64,000 nucleotides of DNA. Source: Hymenobacter aerilatus (lineage in GTDB: Bacteria; Bacteroidota; Bacteroidia; Cytophagales; Hymenobacteraceae). The notes under the pieces were generated by a model. It searched no databases. It saw nothing but the letters and a program-made list of their open reading frames with translations, and was not told where the DNA came from. Every line of letters starts with the position of its first letter. The stretch's first letter is position 1. Positions 51,226 to 60,482 of the stretch are shown here, piece by piece. The position numbers were made by a program, and so were the translations under genes. Location of the stretch: contig NZ_CP095053.1 in NCBI RefSeq assembly GCF_022921095.1, forward strand, positions 1,282,501-1,346,500, read 5' to 3'.

Positions 51226-53007
51226 CTACTGCACCTCGCGCAGGAGCTGGCGGCGGTAGCCTGCCAGAATGGAAGTGCGCAGGATAAAACCCAGGTAGCG
51301 CCCGTCGGCATTGATGACGGGTAGGGCATAGGCGTCGTGGTCTTCCAGCAGATGCAGCGTGTCCAGGATGCTGTCGGTGGCGTGGATGGTGGCTGCGGGT
51401 TCGCGCATCAACTCGTGCACGTGCGTCGTGGTGTAGTGCTCGTCATCGAACAGTGCGTCGCGCACCGAATCGAGCGACACAATGCCAAGCAGGTGGCTGT
51501 CCTTATCCAGCACCGGGAAGGTATTGCGCGTAGCGTGCCGGAACACGTTTACCAGCTCGCCCAGGGTATCGTCGGGGTGCACGGGAATGAAGTCGGTTTG
51601 CAGGAGCGCACGCAGGTCCAGCTGGGAGAGCAGGCCCTGGTCGCGGTCCTGGTGCATCACCACACCTTGCTTTACCAGCTTGCGGGTGTATACGGAGTAG
51701 GGCTCGAAGTACTTGGCCACCAGGTAGGAGCACGACGTGACCACCATCAAGGGCACAAACAGCGCGTAGCCGCCCGTGATTTCGGCAATAAGGAAGATGG
51801 CCGAGAGGGGCGCGTGTACTACCCCGGCCAGCATACCCGCCATGCCCAGGGCAATGAAGTGCACTTCTGGCACCGGGTGCACGCCGCTCAAATTCAAGAA
51901 GCGGGCGTACACAAAGCCCGCCATGGCACCCACAAAAAGCGAGGAGCCAAACATGCCCCCGTTGCCGCCCGCCCCGAAGGTGAAGGTAGTGGCAAATACC
52001 TTAAACAGCACACTGCCAATGGCCACGGCCAACAGCAGCCATACGCTTTGGTCGCCGTACACCGAGAACAGCGAGCCATCGGCGATACGCTCGGGGTGGC
52101 CGTTGAGCAGGAATTGCACCATCTCATAGCCCTCGCCATATAGCGGCGGGAAGATGAAGACCAGGATACCCAGCAGCGTACCGCCCAGTAGGACCTTACG
52201 AAACGTGCCGGTTTGTTTTTCCCAGAACTTATCAGCCATGAAGTACACCCGGATCATGTACACCGACAGCAGGGCCGTGAATAGGGCCAGCATGAGGTAG
52301 TAGGGAAGGGCCTCTACGGGCCAGCTGGTGGTAATCAGCACAAACGGCTGGCCTGCGTACAGCGCTTTCGACACCACCGTGGCCGTGGCCGAGGAAATCA
52401 GCAGGGGGATGAAAAACGGCGCCGACAGCTCCGACAAGATGGCCTCCACGGCAAACAGCACGCCCGCAATGGGGCTGTTGAAGATGGCCGCCACGCCGGC
52501 CGCCGCGCCGCAGCCTACCAACAGGCGCCGCTCGCGCCGCCCAATGTGCAGCAGCCGCGCCATGTTGGAGCCAATGGCCGCACCCGTTACGGAAATAGGT
52601 GCTTCGGTACCCGCCGAGCCACCAAACGTAACCGTGAAAAAGGCCGTGACAATCTGCGAATAGAGTTTGCTGCGTGGGATAATGCTACCCTGCCGGGAGA
52701 TGTTGTAGATGATGGGTGTGATACCCCGGCTGAGCGTGCCGCCCAAAAACCAGCGCGTGAACAGCACCGACAACGAAATACCAATGATGGGGTAGAGCGA
52801 ACGGGCAAATACCACGTACTGCTCCGGTACCCATTCAAAAATCAGGTGTTGGGAGAAGTGGATGGAGTTCTTGAGCACTACTGCCGTCAGACCCGCCAGA
52901 ACGCCCACCAGAATGCTGAGAATGATCAGGTAGAGCCGATCGTTGATGTGGCGTACGCGCCACAGCAGGAGCGGCCGCAGCAAACGGTGCAGACGACTTT
53001 TAGGCAT
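51226..53007 (-). CDS. ClC-family chloride channel/antiporter with CBS domains
   Basis: About 593 residues; start at MPKSRLHRLLRPLLLWRVRH. Selectivity-filter regions: FGGSAGTEAPISVTGAAIGS (Glu at the gating position equivalent to ClC-ec1 Glu148) and FTFGAGGNGGMFGSSLFVGA. About 10-12 helices, then two CBS domains (about 460-580; FIPVHPDDTLGELVNVFRHA, EPAATIHATDSILDTLHLLE). The missing GSGIP signature is replaced by a less common variant. With the antiporter and MscS channel it suggests an ion and osmotic-balance neighbourhood. Confidence 0.88.
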   Translation of the reverse strand: MPKSRLHRLLRPLLLWRVRHINDRLYLIILSILVGVLAGLTAVVLKNSIHFSQHLIFEWVPEQYVVFARSLYPIIGISLSVLFTRWFLGGTLSRGITPIIYNISRQGSIIPRSKLYSQIVTAFFTVTFGGSAGTEAPISVTGAAIGSNMARLLHIGRRERRLLVGCGAAAGVAAIFNSPIAGVLFAVEAILSELSAPFFIPLLISSATATVVSKALYAGQPFVLITTSWPVEALPYYLMLALFTALLSVYMIRVYFMADKFWEKQTGTFRKVLLGGTLLGILVFIFPPLYGEGYEMVQFLLNGHPERIADGSLFSVYGDQSVWLLLAVAIGSVLFKVFATTFTFGAGGNGGMFGSSLFVGAMAGFVYARFLNLSGVHPVPEVHFIALGMAGMLAGVVHAPLSAIFLIAEITGGYALFVPLMVVTSCSYLVAKYFEPYSVYTRKLVKQGVVMHQDRDQGLLSQLDLRALLQTDFIPVHPDDTLGELVNVFRHATRNTFPVLDKDSHLLGIVSLDSVRDALFDDEHYTTTHVHELMREPAATIHATDSILDTLHLLEDHDAYALPVINADGRYLGFILRTSILAGYRRQLLREVQ

Positions 53008-53168
53008 GGAAACAGGAAAAAGTGAGCAAAGCTCCTCCGTGACTACAAAGGACACGAAAAGCCGGCAATATCCGCGCCGTAAGGTGAAAGACGTGTGAAA
53101 TAATGCGAGATCAAACCAGAAAGCCAGCTAATACTCGCCACAACCCGTTCTCTCACTCTCACTACTCA

Positions 53169-53996
53169 CTACTGCGCAGCATTGGGTAGGGCGTAGCCTG
53201 CCTGCTGCAAGGTGGTACGCGTTTGCTGCATCAGGTTGCTTTTCAACTCCATAACTACGCGGCGGTAGTCCTCGGATAAAGTCCAGAAGTACACGCGCAG
53301 GTCGATGGTGGTACCGGTGGCTTTTTCCTGGAGGATGTAGGGTGTGCGTGGCTCCTGAGTTTGCACGCCTTGGGTGCGCTCTACTTGCTGCAGAATCAGC
53401 GCAATTACCTTTTCCGGCCCACTATCTTGGCCGTAGTCTACGCTGAGCAGAAAGTCTTGGCGGATGCTGCCGTCGCGGGTGAAATTGGTGAGCGGTTCCT
53501 TCAGCACCACCGAGTTAGGCAGGTAGATGTGCTTGCCGTCGAAGGTTTTGATGATGGTGGTGCGTAGGTTGAGGGCTTCTACGTGGCCTTGCAAGCCCTT
53601 CACCTCCACGGTATCATGAATCTGAAAAGGTCGATTGAAGGCCAGAATCACGCCGGCCAGGAAGTTCTCAGCAATGTCTTTGAACGCAAAGCCCACAATG
53701 AAGGCCGATAATCCCACCGCGCTCAGCATCCCCGTGACGACTCCCGAAAAGCCAATGATTTGCAGAGCTAACAGAAAGCCGGCTAGCACAAACACCCACT
53801 TGCTTAACTGGATAAGAAAATCGGCCAGCAGCAGGTCGTCGGAATGGTTGCGCACCCGCGCGCCGAGCAACTTGCTGACGCGGTTAGCAAAGGTGAGGGC
53901 TAGTAGTATAATAACCAGCGCAATAGCGAGTTTGGGGGTCAGATACAGGAACTGTTTCCAGTAGGTGGCGAGCACCCGTTGCATATCATGCAGCAT
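53169..53996 (-). CDS. mscS: Small MscS-type mechanosensitive channel
   Basis: 275 residues, near the length of E. coli MscS. TM1 (about 19-38), TM2 (about 58-80), and the pore helix TM3 with Gly/Ala packing (GVVTGMLSAVGLSAFIVGFA), followed by the conserved FAFKDIAENFLAGVILAFNR PFQIHDTVEV block and the cytoplasmic beta domain (IYLPNSVVLKEPLTNFTRDG). Releases solutes at hypo-osmotic shock. Divided from the ClC gene by 161 bp with no feature seen. Confidence 0.88.
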   Translation of the reverse strand: MLHDMQRVLATYWKQFLYLTPKLAIALVIILLALTFANRVSKLLGARVRNHSDDLLLADFLIQLSKWVFVLAGFLLALQIIGFSGVVTGMLSAVGLSAFIVGFAFKDIAENFLAGVILAFNRPFQIHDTVEVKGLQGHVEALNLRTTIIKTFDGKHIYLPNSVVLKEPLTNFTRDGSIRQDFLLSVDYGQDSGPEKVIALILQQVERTQGVQTQEPRTPYILQEKATGTTIDLRVYFWTLSEDYRRVVMELKSNLMQQTRTTLQQAGYALPNAAQ

Positions 53997-54024
53997 AGAA
54001 GAAGGAAGAATAACTACAGAAAAA

Positions 54025-54074
54025 GCCCCGACCAGCGGGGCAGAGACATGGTGTACTCTACGCGGGGTCGGGGC
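54025..54074 (-). terminator. Terminator at the end of the paa operon
   Basis: Read on the minus strand: GCCCCGACC, a 32-nt loop, GGTCGGGGC, then TTTTTC. It lies 25 bp after the stop of the hydratase gene. Confidence 0.75.
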
Positions 54075-54099
54075 AATGTGTTAGGCAACGTGGCGAAGC

Positions 54100-54873
54100 C
54101 TATCGGGCTTTGAACTGCTGAATAGCGCGGCGGGTGAAGTCTGACAGCACCAGCCGGCCGCTGATGGCGGCCCGCTCGGCCAGAAGCGTGTCCCAGTGCT
54201 CGGTGCCGGCCCACAGCACCTGCTTCAGCTCCGCCAGCGCTTCAGGGTTGTAGCTGGCCAGCGTGGTTGCAAAGGTCGCTACGGCCGCATCCAGCGCTTC
54301 AACAGAGTCGGTGAGGGTAGCGTAGAGGCCCCGGTCGCGGGCCCACTCGGCACTGCGGAACTCGGTGGCGGCCAGCGCCAACTGCCCAAACGCAGCAAGC
54401 CCAATTTTGCGCTCTACGGCCGGCCCCACCACAAATGGCCCAATGCCGATTACTAGCTCGCTCAGCTTCACGGCGGCCTGTGTTGTGGCAAAGCAATAAT
54501 CGGTGGCGGCGGCCACGCCTACCCCACCGCCAATGGCCTTGCCCTGCACCCGCCCAACGATGATGGTAGGGCAAGTGCGACAGGCATTTATCACCTTCGC
54601 GAAGCCCGAAAAAAAGAGTAGCCCCTGCGCTTCGTTCTCAATAGCCAGTAACTCGTCGAAGCTGGCGCCGGCACAGAAAGTCCGGTCGCCTTCGCTGCGC
54701 AGGATGATGACCTTCGTGGCGGGGTCTTGTCCAGCAGCAGTAATGGCCTCGGCAAGTTGGGTGAGCAACGCACCGGGTAGGGAATTGTGGCTGGGGTGAA
54801 AGAAGCTGATGGTGCTGATGCCCTGGGCATAGGTGGTGGTGTCTACTTTGCCAGCGGTGAGGATATCGTTCAT
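54100..54873 (-). CDS. Enoyl-CoA hydratase/isomerase-family protein
   Basis: 257 residues of the crotonase fold. Oxyanion-hole segments FCAGASFDELLAIE and GKAIGGGVGVAAATDYCFAT. The region after the second (AVKLSELVIGIGPFVVGPAV) differs from typical hydratases, so the expected pair of catalytic Glu residues is not obvious. As the last gene of the paa operon it may be the 2,3-dehydroadipyl-CoA hydratase (PaaF role), but a different hydratase or isomerase cannot be excluded. Confidence 0.75.
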   Translation of the reverse strand: MNDILTAGKVDTTTYAQGISTISFFHPSHNSLPGALLTQLAEAITAAGQDPATKVIILRSEGDRTFCAGASFDELLAIENEAQGLLFFSGFAKVINACRTCPTIIVGRVQGKAIGGGVGVAAATDYCFATTQAAVKLSELVIGIGPFVVGPAVERKIGLAAFGQLALAATEFRSAEWARDRGLYATLTDSVEALDAAVATFATTLASYNPEALAELKQVLWAGTEHWDTLLAERAAISGRLVLSDFTRRAIQQFKAR

Positions 54874-54880
54874 GGGGATG

Positions 54881-54961
54881 TTTCTCGCAGAGGTTCGCGG
54901 AGGGTTTGCGCAGTGTTTCGCGGTGCTCCGGCATCAGCACACTGCGAAACACTGCGAGAAA
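54881..54961. repeat. Nested inverted repeat between paaZ and the hydratase gene
   Basis: Outer arms TTTCTCGCAG (54881-54890) / CTGCGAGAAA (54952-54961) and inner arms GCAGTGTTTCGC (54910-54921) / GCGAAACACTGC (54944-54955), all perfect, fill nearly the whole 89-bp spacer. The sequence also has an internal GCGnnG-type period of about 10-11 bp. Confidence 0.7.
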
Positions 54962-54962
54962 T

Positions 54963-57014
54963 CTAGTCCTGGTTTTTCTTTTTTACCATCGTCAGAATGG
55001 TAGCCACAGCCACCGTCTCGTCGGTCTCGTCGGTCACGGTCACCAGCCAGCGCACTATGCCTTTGGCTACGTCGGTTTCATCACGTTTTTCCTGACCAAT
55101 CTTCTCCTTCACGGTGAGCTGCACGCCGATGGTAGTGCCGGGGTAAACGGGCTTGGTGAAGCGGCACTCATCCAGGCCGTAGTTGAGCAGAACGGGACCC
55201 TTGCGAGGGTCTACAAACATGCCGGCGGCTTTGCTCAGAATGTAGTAGCCGTGCGCCACGCGGCCCGTAAACAGCGTGCCTTCCAGGGAGGTAGCATCTA
55301 CGTGAGCGTAGAAATTGTCGCCAGATACCTGGGCAAAGTTGGTGATGTCGGCCTCCGTCACGGTGTGGCGGTGCGTGGTGTACGTCTGCCCAATTTCCAA
55401 TTCCTCGAAGTAGTGCTGAAATGGGTGCTTGTCGCGCTCCACTTGCTTGGCCTTGGGCTGATACACATCCGTAATGGCCGTAATCATCGATGGCGAGCCT
55501 TGGATGGCCACGCGCTGCATGAAGTGCTCTACCCCCCGAATGCCGCCCATTTCCTGCCCGCCGCCGGCCCTACCCGGTCCGCCATGGATAAGCAAGGGTA
55601 GGGGCGAGCCATGCCCGGTGCTTTCCTTCGCCATTTCCTCGTTCAGGACCAGAATACGGCCGTGGTGGGTAGCGGCGCCCAGTACAAATTCCTGCGCTAC
55701 GGCCGGGTCGTTGGTAGCCACGGAGCATACCAGCGAACCTTTGCCTAGGTTGGCCAAGGCAATGGCTTCGTCCACATCGTGGTAGGGCATGAGGGTAGCC
55801 ACCGGCCCGAAGGCCTCTACCTCGTGCGTATCCATGAACCGAAACGGTTCCGGGTTCAGCATGACGATGGGCGACACGAATGCGCCTACCTGGCAGTCGC
55901 CTCCTGTCACGGCCACTTGGTCCAGGTCGCCGTACACGATGGGCGTGTGCTGGGCCAGGCGCTGTACTTGCTCGCGCAAGCGTTGCACCTGCGCCCGGCC
56001 CGCCAGCGCGCCCATGCGTACGCCCGCGGCCAGCGGATGCCCAATCGTGGTTTGGGCCAGGGCTTTGCCTAGGGCAATCTGCACGTCTTCCACCAAGTTT
56101 TCAGGTACCACAATACGGCGGATAGCGGTGCACTTCTGCCCGGTTTTGGCCGTCATCTCGCGGCGTACTTCCTTGATAAACAAGTCGAACTCCGCAGTGC
56201 CCAGCACGGCATCAGGACCGAGCACGGCGGCGTTCAGCGAGTCGGCTTCCATCGTAAAGGGCACGGCTTCCTGGATGATGCGCGGGTGGGCCCGCAGCTT
56301 GCGCCCAGTTTCGGCCGAGCCCGTGAACGTGACCACATCCTGGTAGGTCACGTGGTCGAGAATGCCCTCGCCCGAGCCGCAGACGAGTTGCAGCGCACCT
56401 TCGGGTAGGATTTTAGAGGCAATAATTTCGCGTACCACGGCCTCAGTGAGGTAGGCCGTTGGTACGGCGGGCTTCACAATGGCCGGCATACCTGCCAGCA
56501 AATTCACGGCAATCTTCTCCAGCATCCCCCAAATGGGGAAGTTGTAGGCATTGATGTGCACCGCTACCCCCTCCTTCGGCACCAGCAAATGATGTCCGAT
56601 AAAGTTGCCACCCTTCGACAGTGCAATGGGGTCCGACTCCACATAAAACGGCTTATCGGGAAATTTGCGGCGCAACGAGGCGTTGGCAAACAGGTTGCCG
56701 ATGCCGCCTTCAATGTCAATCCAACTATCGGCGCGGGTAGCGCCGGAGCGGTAGCTCAGGGTGTAGAAGTCTTCCTTTTTGCTGTCGAGGTGAAAGGCCA
56801 GGGCCTTCAGCATGCGGCCCCGCTCGTGGAAGGTCATCTTACGCAAAGCCTTGTTGCCGGTGCGGCGGGCGTAGTCGAACATAGCCGCGTAGTCGAGACC
56901 TTCGCCGTTGGCAATGGCTACTATCTCGCCGGTGCTGGCATCGTAGAGTTCCTGCTGCTCGCCGGTACCGGGCATCCAGCAGCCGAGGGCGTAGTTTTCG
57001 AGTAGGGTGGGCAT
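54963..57014 (-). CDS. paaZ: Bifunctional oxepin-CoA hydrolase / semialdehyde dehydrogenase PaaZ
   Basis: 683 residues, opens the oxepin-CoA ring and oxidises the resulting aldehyde. N-terminal aldehyde dehydrogenase domain (about 1-510) with INAYNFPIWGMLEKIAVNLL, PFTMEADSLNAAVLGPD and catalytic Cys in TGQKCTAIRR. C-terminal MaoC hydratase domain (about 530-683) with Asp/His of ADITNFAQVSGDNFYAHVDA and GRVAHGYYILSKAAG. Length and domain order match E. coli PaaZ. 26 bp from paaH. Confidence 0.95.
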   Translation of the reverse strand: MPTLLENYALGCWMPGTGEQQELYDASTGEIVAIANGEGLDYAAMFDYARRTGNKALRKMTFHERGRMLKALAFHLDSKKEDFYTLSYRSGATRADSWIDIEGGIGNLFANASLRRKFPDKPFYVESDPIALSKGGNFIGHHLLVPKEGVAVHINAYNFPIWGMLEKIAVNLLAGMPAIVKPAVPTAYLTEAVVREIIASKILPEGALQLVCGSGEGILDHVTYQDVVTFTGSAETGRKLRAHPRIIQEAVPFTMEADSLNAAVLGPDAVLGTAEFDLFIKEVRREMTAKTGQKCTAIRRIVVPENLVEDVQIALGKALAQTTIGHPLAAGVRMGALAGRAQVQRLREQVQRLAQHTPIVYGDLDQVAVTGGDCQVGAFVSPIVMLNPEPFRFMDTHEVEAFGPVATLMPYHDVDEAIALANLGKGSLVCSVATNDPAVAQEFVLGAATHHGRILVLNEEMAKESTGHGSPLPLLIHGGPGRAGGGQEMGGIRGVEHFMQRVAIQGSPSMITAITDVYQPKAKQVERDKHPFQHYFEELEIGQTYTTHRHTVTEADITNFAQVSGDNFYAHVDATSLEGTLFTGRVAHGYYILSKAAGMFVDPRKGPVLLNYGLDECRFTKPVYPGTTIGVQLTVKEKIGQEKRDETDVAKGIVRWLVTVTDETDETVAVATILTMVKKKNQD

Positions 57015-57040
57015 AGGGTGGGAGATTTTAGGTCAGCGCG

Positions 57041-58213
57041 TTACAGAATAGCTTCTATTGGAAAGAAGGTTTGCCCAGCCTGCGCCAGACGGCGCAGCAA
57101 CGGGCTGGCGCGGTAGCGCTCCTCGTGGTACTCGTGGTAGAGGTCGTCGAGGATTTGCAGCACGTGCGGCAGGCCCAACGTATCGGCCCAGGCGAGCAGG
57201 CCTTTCGGGTAGTTCACGCCGGTGGTCATGGCCAGTTCCAGGTCGGCGGCCGAGGCCACGTGCAGGTGCAGGGCATCGGCAGCTTCGTTGATGAGCATGG
57301 CCAGGATGCGGTGCAGGATGCGTTGGCCTAGGGCGGCATCGAGGGTAGGCGAGGGGATAGGCGCGCCGGGCGTGTAGTCGTAGAAGCCACGGCCCGACTT
57401 GCGGCCGTAGTACCCGGCTTCCAGCAGCCGTTTTTGGGTGAGCGAGGGCCGGTAGCGCGGGTCGTAGAAAAAGGCCGTCCAGACGGATTCCGTCACGCGG
57501 TAGTTCACGTCGTGCCCGATGAAGTCCATCAGCGCAAACGGTCCCATGCGGAAGCCGCCCAGCTCCGTCATGGCCCAGTCGATGGTAGCGGCGTCGGCTA
57601 CGCCCTCTTCCAGCAGCCGGATGGCCTCGCCGTAAAACGGCCGGGCCACGCGATTCACGATAAAGCCCGGCGTATCCTGCACCAGCACGGGGCGCTTGCC
57701 CCAACTCTGCACCAGCGCGTGCACTTCCTTAGCCAAGCCGGGGCGAGTTTGCACGGCCGGCACCACTTCCACCAGCTGCATCAGTGGCGCCGGATTGAAA
57801 AAATGAATGCCCACAAACCGCTCCGGCCACTGGCACGCCGCGGCAATGGACGTAATCGACAGCGATGATGTGTTGGTGGCCAGTACACAGTTGGCACTCA
57901 CCACGCGCTCTACCTCCCGAAATACCTGCTGCTTCGCGGCCAGATCTTCCACAATGGCTTCTAGCACCAAGCCGCAATCCGCGAAATCCGTCTGGTTTTC
58001 GGTGAGTTGAATACGGGCAAAGGCTGCCGTGGCGTCTTCTACCATCAGCTTCCCTTTCTCGGCTAGCTTGTCCAGACTCTGCCGGATGCGCTGGGCCGCC
58101 TGTTGCAGCGCCGCTTGGTTTTGGTCGAGTAGCCACACCGTATGTCCGGCTGTGGCCGCTACCTGCGCAATACCCGCGCCCATTGCGCCGCTGCCGATAA
58201 TGCCAATGGTCAT
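57041..58213 (-). CDS. paaH: 3-hydroxyacyl-CoA dehydrogenase PaaH
   Basis: 390 residues; oxidises 3-hydroxyadipyl-CoA to 3-oxoadipyl-CoA. NAD-binding GIIGSGAMGAGIAQVAA at the N-terminus, catalytic His in VGIHFFNPAPLMQLVEVVPA, and DTPGFIVNRVARPFYGEAIR LLEEG-type helices. Longer than the 280-residue basic enzyme because a second C-terminal helical domain (about 290-390; GVNYPKGLLAWADTLGLPHV) is present, as in PaaH/PaaC-type proteins. Confidence 0.9.
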   Translation of the reverse strand: MTIGIIGSGAMGAGIAQVAATAGHTVWLLDQNQAALQQAAQRIRQSLDKLAEKGKLMVEDATAAFARIQLTENQTDFADCGLVLEAIVEDLAAKQQVFREVERVVSANCVLATNTSSLSITSIAAACQWPERFVGIHFFNPAPLMQLVEVVPAVQTRPGLAKEVHALVQSWGKRPVLVQDTPGFIVNRVARPFYGEAIRLLEEGVADAATIDWAMTELGGFRMGPFALMDFIGHDVNYRVTESVWTAFFYDPRYRPSLTQKRLLEAGYYGRKSGRGFYDYTPGAPIPSPTLDAALGQRILHRILAMLINEAADALHLHVASAADLELAMTTGVNYPKGLLAWADTLGLPHVLQILDDLYHEYHEERYRASPLLRRLAQAGQTFFPIEAIL

Positions 58214-58264
58214 AGTTGTTGGTTATAGTATACAGTCATCTCGACTAGCAGGAGAAATGACGTT

Positions 58265-59044
58265 TTACTGTCCTTTAAATACCGGCTGACGCTTCTCCAT
58301 AAAGGCGGCTACGCCTTCCTGGTAGTCGGCGGTGTGGCCGGCGCGGAGCTGGTAGTCGGCCTCGGCGCGGAGCTGCTGGGTGAGGTCGTTGGTGGCGCTC
58401 AGGTTTAGCAGTTGCTTGGTGTAGGCGAGGGCGCGAGTGGGTAGGGCGGCCAGCTTCTGAGCAATCTTCGCTACCTCCGCGTCGAACACATCATCGGCGA
58501 AGGCCCGGTAAATCATGCCCATCTGCACGGCTTCAGCGGCGCCTACCTTGTCGCCGAGCAGCATGAGGGCCGAGGCGCGCTGCTGACCTACCAAGCGGGG
58601 TAGAAAATACGTGCCGCCGCTGTCCGGTATCAGTCCTATCTTACTGAACGCCTGAATAAATGAGGCCGATTCCTTGGCTACTACCACGTCGCAAGCTAAG
58701 GCCAGGTTGGCACCCGCGCCGGCCGCTACGCCATTCACGGCTGCTACTACTGGCTTCTCCAGATTCCGAATCAATTCTATAATCGGGTTGTAGTGCCGCT
58801 CTACAATCTCCGACACCTCGGGGCGGTCTGGCCCGGTAATTTCCGCCAAGTCCTGACCGGCACAAAATGCCCGGCCGGTGCCCGTGAGCACTACGGCGCG
58901 CACGCTTTCGTCCTGCTGGCAGGCTTGCAATTGCTCCTGCAACGCCAGCGCCAGCGGTTTGTTGATGCTGTTGAACACATCGGGACGGTTGAGGCGCAAC
59001 GTGGCCACACCGGCATCGAGGGAGAAATGAAGAAATTCGCTCAT
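58265..59044 (-). CDS. paaG: 1,2-epoxyphenylacetyl-CoA isomerase PaaG
   Basis: About 259 residues, crotonase fold, converts the ring epoxide to oxepin-CoA. Start MSEFLHFSLDAGVATLRLNR; the 33 bp upstream are spacer. FCAGQDLAEITGPDRPEVSE and VNGVAAGAGANLALACDVVV form the oxyanion hole, and SKIGLIPDSGGTYFLPRLVG is the PaaG signature with the active-site Asp. Confidence 0.9.
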   Translation of the reverse strand: MSEFLHFSLDAGVATLRLNRPDVFNSINKPLALALQEQLQACQQDESVRAVVLTGTGRAFCAGQDLAEITGPDRPEVSEIVERHYNPIIELIRNLEKPVVAAVNGVAAGAGANLALACDVVVAKESASFIQAFSKIGLIPDSGGTYFLPRLVGQQRASALMLLGDKVGAAEAVQMGMIYRAFADDVFDAEVAKIAQKLAALPTRALAYTKQLLNLSATNDLTQQLRAEADYQLRAGHTADYQEGVAAFMEKRQPVFKGQ

Positions 59045-59064
59045 ATAAAAGTATAGGGTGAAGC

Positions 59065-59607
59065 CTAGGCGTGGCATTTAAAGTAGTCGAACGGCTCGCG
59101 GCAGTCGTTGCACTGGTAGAGGGCTTTGCAGGCCGTAGAGCCAAACTGGCTGACCAATTGTGTATTATCGGACTTGCAGAGCGGGCAGCGTACGGCCGTG
59201 TCGGCCCCAAATAGGTTGAGAAGGTGGCCGGTGGCGGTGCCGTCTACTGGTGGGGCAATGCCATAGTCAGTTAGCTTCTGGCGGCCAGCGGCGCTCATCC
59301 AGTCGGTGGTCCAGGCGGGGCGCAGCTGGGTATGAATCGTCACGTTAGTATACCCCTCAGCCAGCAGCCGCAGCCGGATATCGGTGGCAATGGTGTTCAT
59401 GGCCGGGCAACCCGAGTAGGTAGGCGTGATGGTGATGGTCGCGTGCTTGTCCTCCACCATCACATCGCGCACAATGCCCAAATCCAGGATGCTCAGTACT
59501 GGCACCTCGGGGTCCGACACCTCCTCCAGCAACTGCCATAGTTTTTTGGCTGTTAGCTGTTGGCTATTAGCTGTTAGCTTTTGGGTTTCAGCCGTTGGTT
59601 TGTGCAT
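59065..59607 (-). CDS. paaD: Phenylacetyl-CoA epoxidase maturation subunit PaaD
   Basis: 180 residues, MIP18/DUF59-type iron-sulphur helper of the epoxidase. Core ISDP-like block (LLEEVSDPEVPVLSILDLGI), TITPTYSGCPAMNTIATDIR with the conserved Cys, WTTDWMSAAGRQKLTDYGIA, and a C-terminal zinc-ribbon-like set (CPLCKSDN ... CKALYQCNDC). Residues about 10-21 (KLTANSQQLTAK) are encoded by one arm of an intergenic inverted repeat, so the N-terminus appears to have been extended by a repeat insertion; a later start is not obvious. Confidence 0.9.
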   Translation of the reverse strand: MHKPTAETQKLTANSQQLTAKKLWQLLEEVSDPEVPVLSILDLGIVRDVMVEDKHATITITPTYSGCPAMNTIATDIRLRLLAEGYTNVTIHTQLRPAWTTDWMSAAGRQKLTDYGIAPPVDGTATGHLLNLFGADTAVRCPLCKSDNTQLVSQFGSTACKALYQCNDCREPFDYFKCHA

Positions 59608-59663
59608 TGATCGGATTCAATCGAAAAAACGCTATCAGCTAACAGCCAATAGCTAGCAGCTAA
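59553..59663. repeat. Inverted repeat spanning the paaD start
   Basis: Arms 59553-59579 and 59637-59663 (27 bp, 24 matching) made of TTAGCTG/GGCTATT-like units. The left arm lies within the paaD coding region, the right arm in the paaC-paaD spacer, and the start codon is in the loop. The mRNA could fold the start region into a hairpin. Confidence 0.7.
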
Positions 59664-59667
59664 AAGA

Positions 59668-60471
59668 TTACCAGGTCATGCCAGGGTAGGCGCGTTGCAT
59701 GTACTGCAACTCGGCTAGTAAGTAGCCCAAGTGCTCGGAGTGGCGGCCCAGCTTGCCGCCCTGCTGCATCACTACACCTTCGGGCAGGGGTAGGGTAGCC
59801 TCGGCAAACACGCGGACCGTGTGCGCCTGCATGGCCGGAAGTAGAGAGGAATAGTCGGGGAGAAGGCCGGTGGTTTGTAGCGTCTGCTCGGCGGGGGTAG
59901 GGGTGGTCAGCTCGCCGGCGTAGCGCCAGAGGGTGCGCAGGGCTTTTTCGATGCGTTGGCGGCTTTCCTCGGTGCCATCTCCCAATCGAATCACCCATTC
60001 CGAGCTCCACTTTAGATGGTAGGCAGCCTCCTTTACCGACTTCTCAGCAATGGCGGCCAAGCGCTCATCGGGTATGTGCTGAAGCTGTTGCAGCGTATGG
60101 TAGTGGAAGTTGTCGAAGATGAATTGCCGCACAATGGTGTGGGCAAAGTCGCCGTTGGGCTGCTCCACCAGCAAGGGGTTGCGGTACTCCGTAGCCGGGC
60201 GCAGAAACGCCAGGTCGTCCTCGGTGCGGCCCTGGCCTTCCAGCTCAGCCGCATACTGGTAGAGGCTGCGGGTTTCGCCCAGCAAGTCCAGCGCAATGTT
60301 GGCTAGCGCCAAATCCTGCTCCAGCACCGGCCCGTGCCCGCACCACTCCGATAAGCGGTGGCCCAGCACCAGGCTCGCGTCGGCCTGCTGCACCACAAAA
60401 GCCAGCAGGGCTTCGTGTACTTCAGGCGCGTAGGAAGGTAGGGATGAAGGGGCAGTTGGAATAGGCTGCAT
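59668..60471 (-). CDS. paaC: Phenylacetyl-CoA epoxidase structural subunit PaaC
   Basis: About 267 residues, ferritin-like partner that stabilises PaaA. Start at MQPIPTAPSSLPSYAPEV (the frame opens at a TTG two codons earlier). Typical stretches: ADASLVLGHRLSEWCGHGPV, LDLLGETRSLYQYAAELEG, KEAAYHLKWSSEWVIRLGDG. Ends LAELQYMQRAYPGMTW, the usual PaaC end. 11 bp from paaB. Confidence 0.93.
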   Translation of the reverse strand: MQPIPTAPSSLPSYAPEVHEALLAFVVQQADASLVLGHRLSEWCGHGPVLEQDLALANIALDLLGETRSLYQYAAELEGQGRTEDDLAFLRPATEYRNPLLVEQPNGDFAHTIVRQFIFDNFHYHTLQQLQHIPDERLAAIAEKSVKEAAYHLKWSSEWVIRLGDGTEESRQRIEKALRTLWRYAGELTTPTPAEQTLQTTGLLPDYSSLLPAMQAHTVRVFAEATLPLPEGVVMQQGGKLGRHSEHLGYLLAELQYMQRAYPGMTW

Positions 60472-60482
60472 AAGCAACTAGT

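Noticed and set aside
51337..52143. 268-residue plus-strand frame
   Set aside because: Antisense shadow of the ClC gene.
54906..55601. 231-residue plus-strand frame
   Set aside because: Antisense to paaZ; no recognisable protein features.
57033..57704. 223-residue minus-strand frame
   Set aside because: Same strand but other frame within paaH; composition is Arg/Pro/Gly-rich as expected for a shifted frame.
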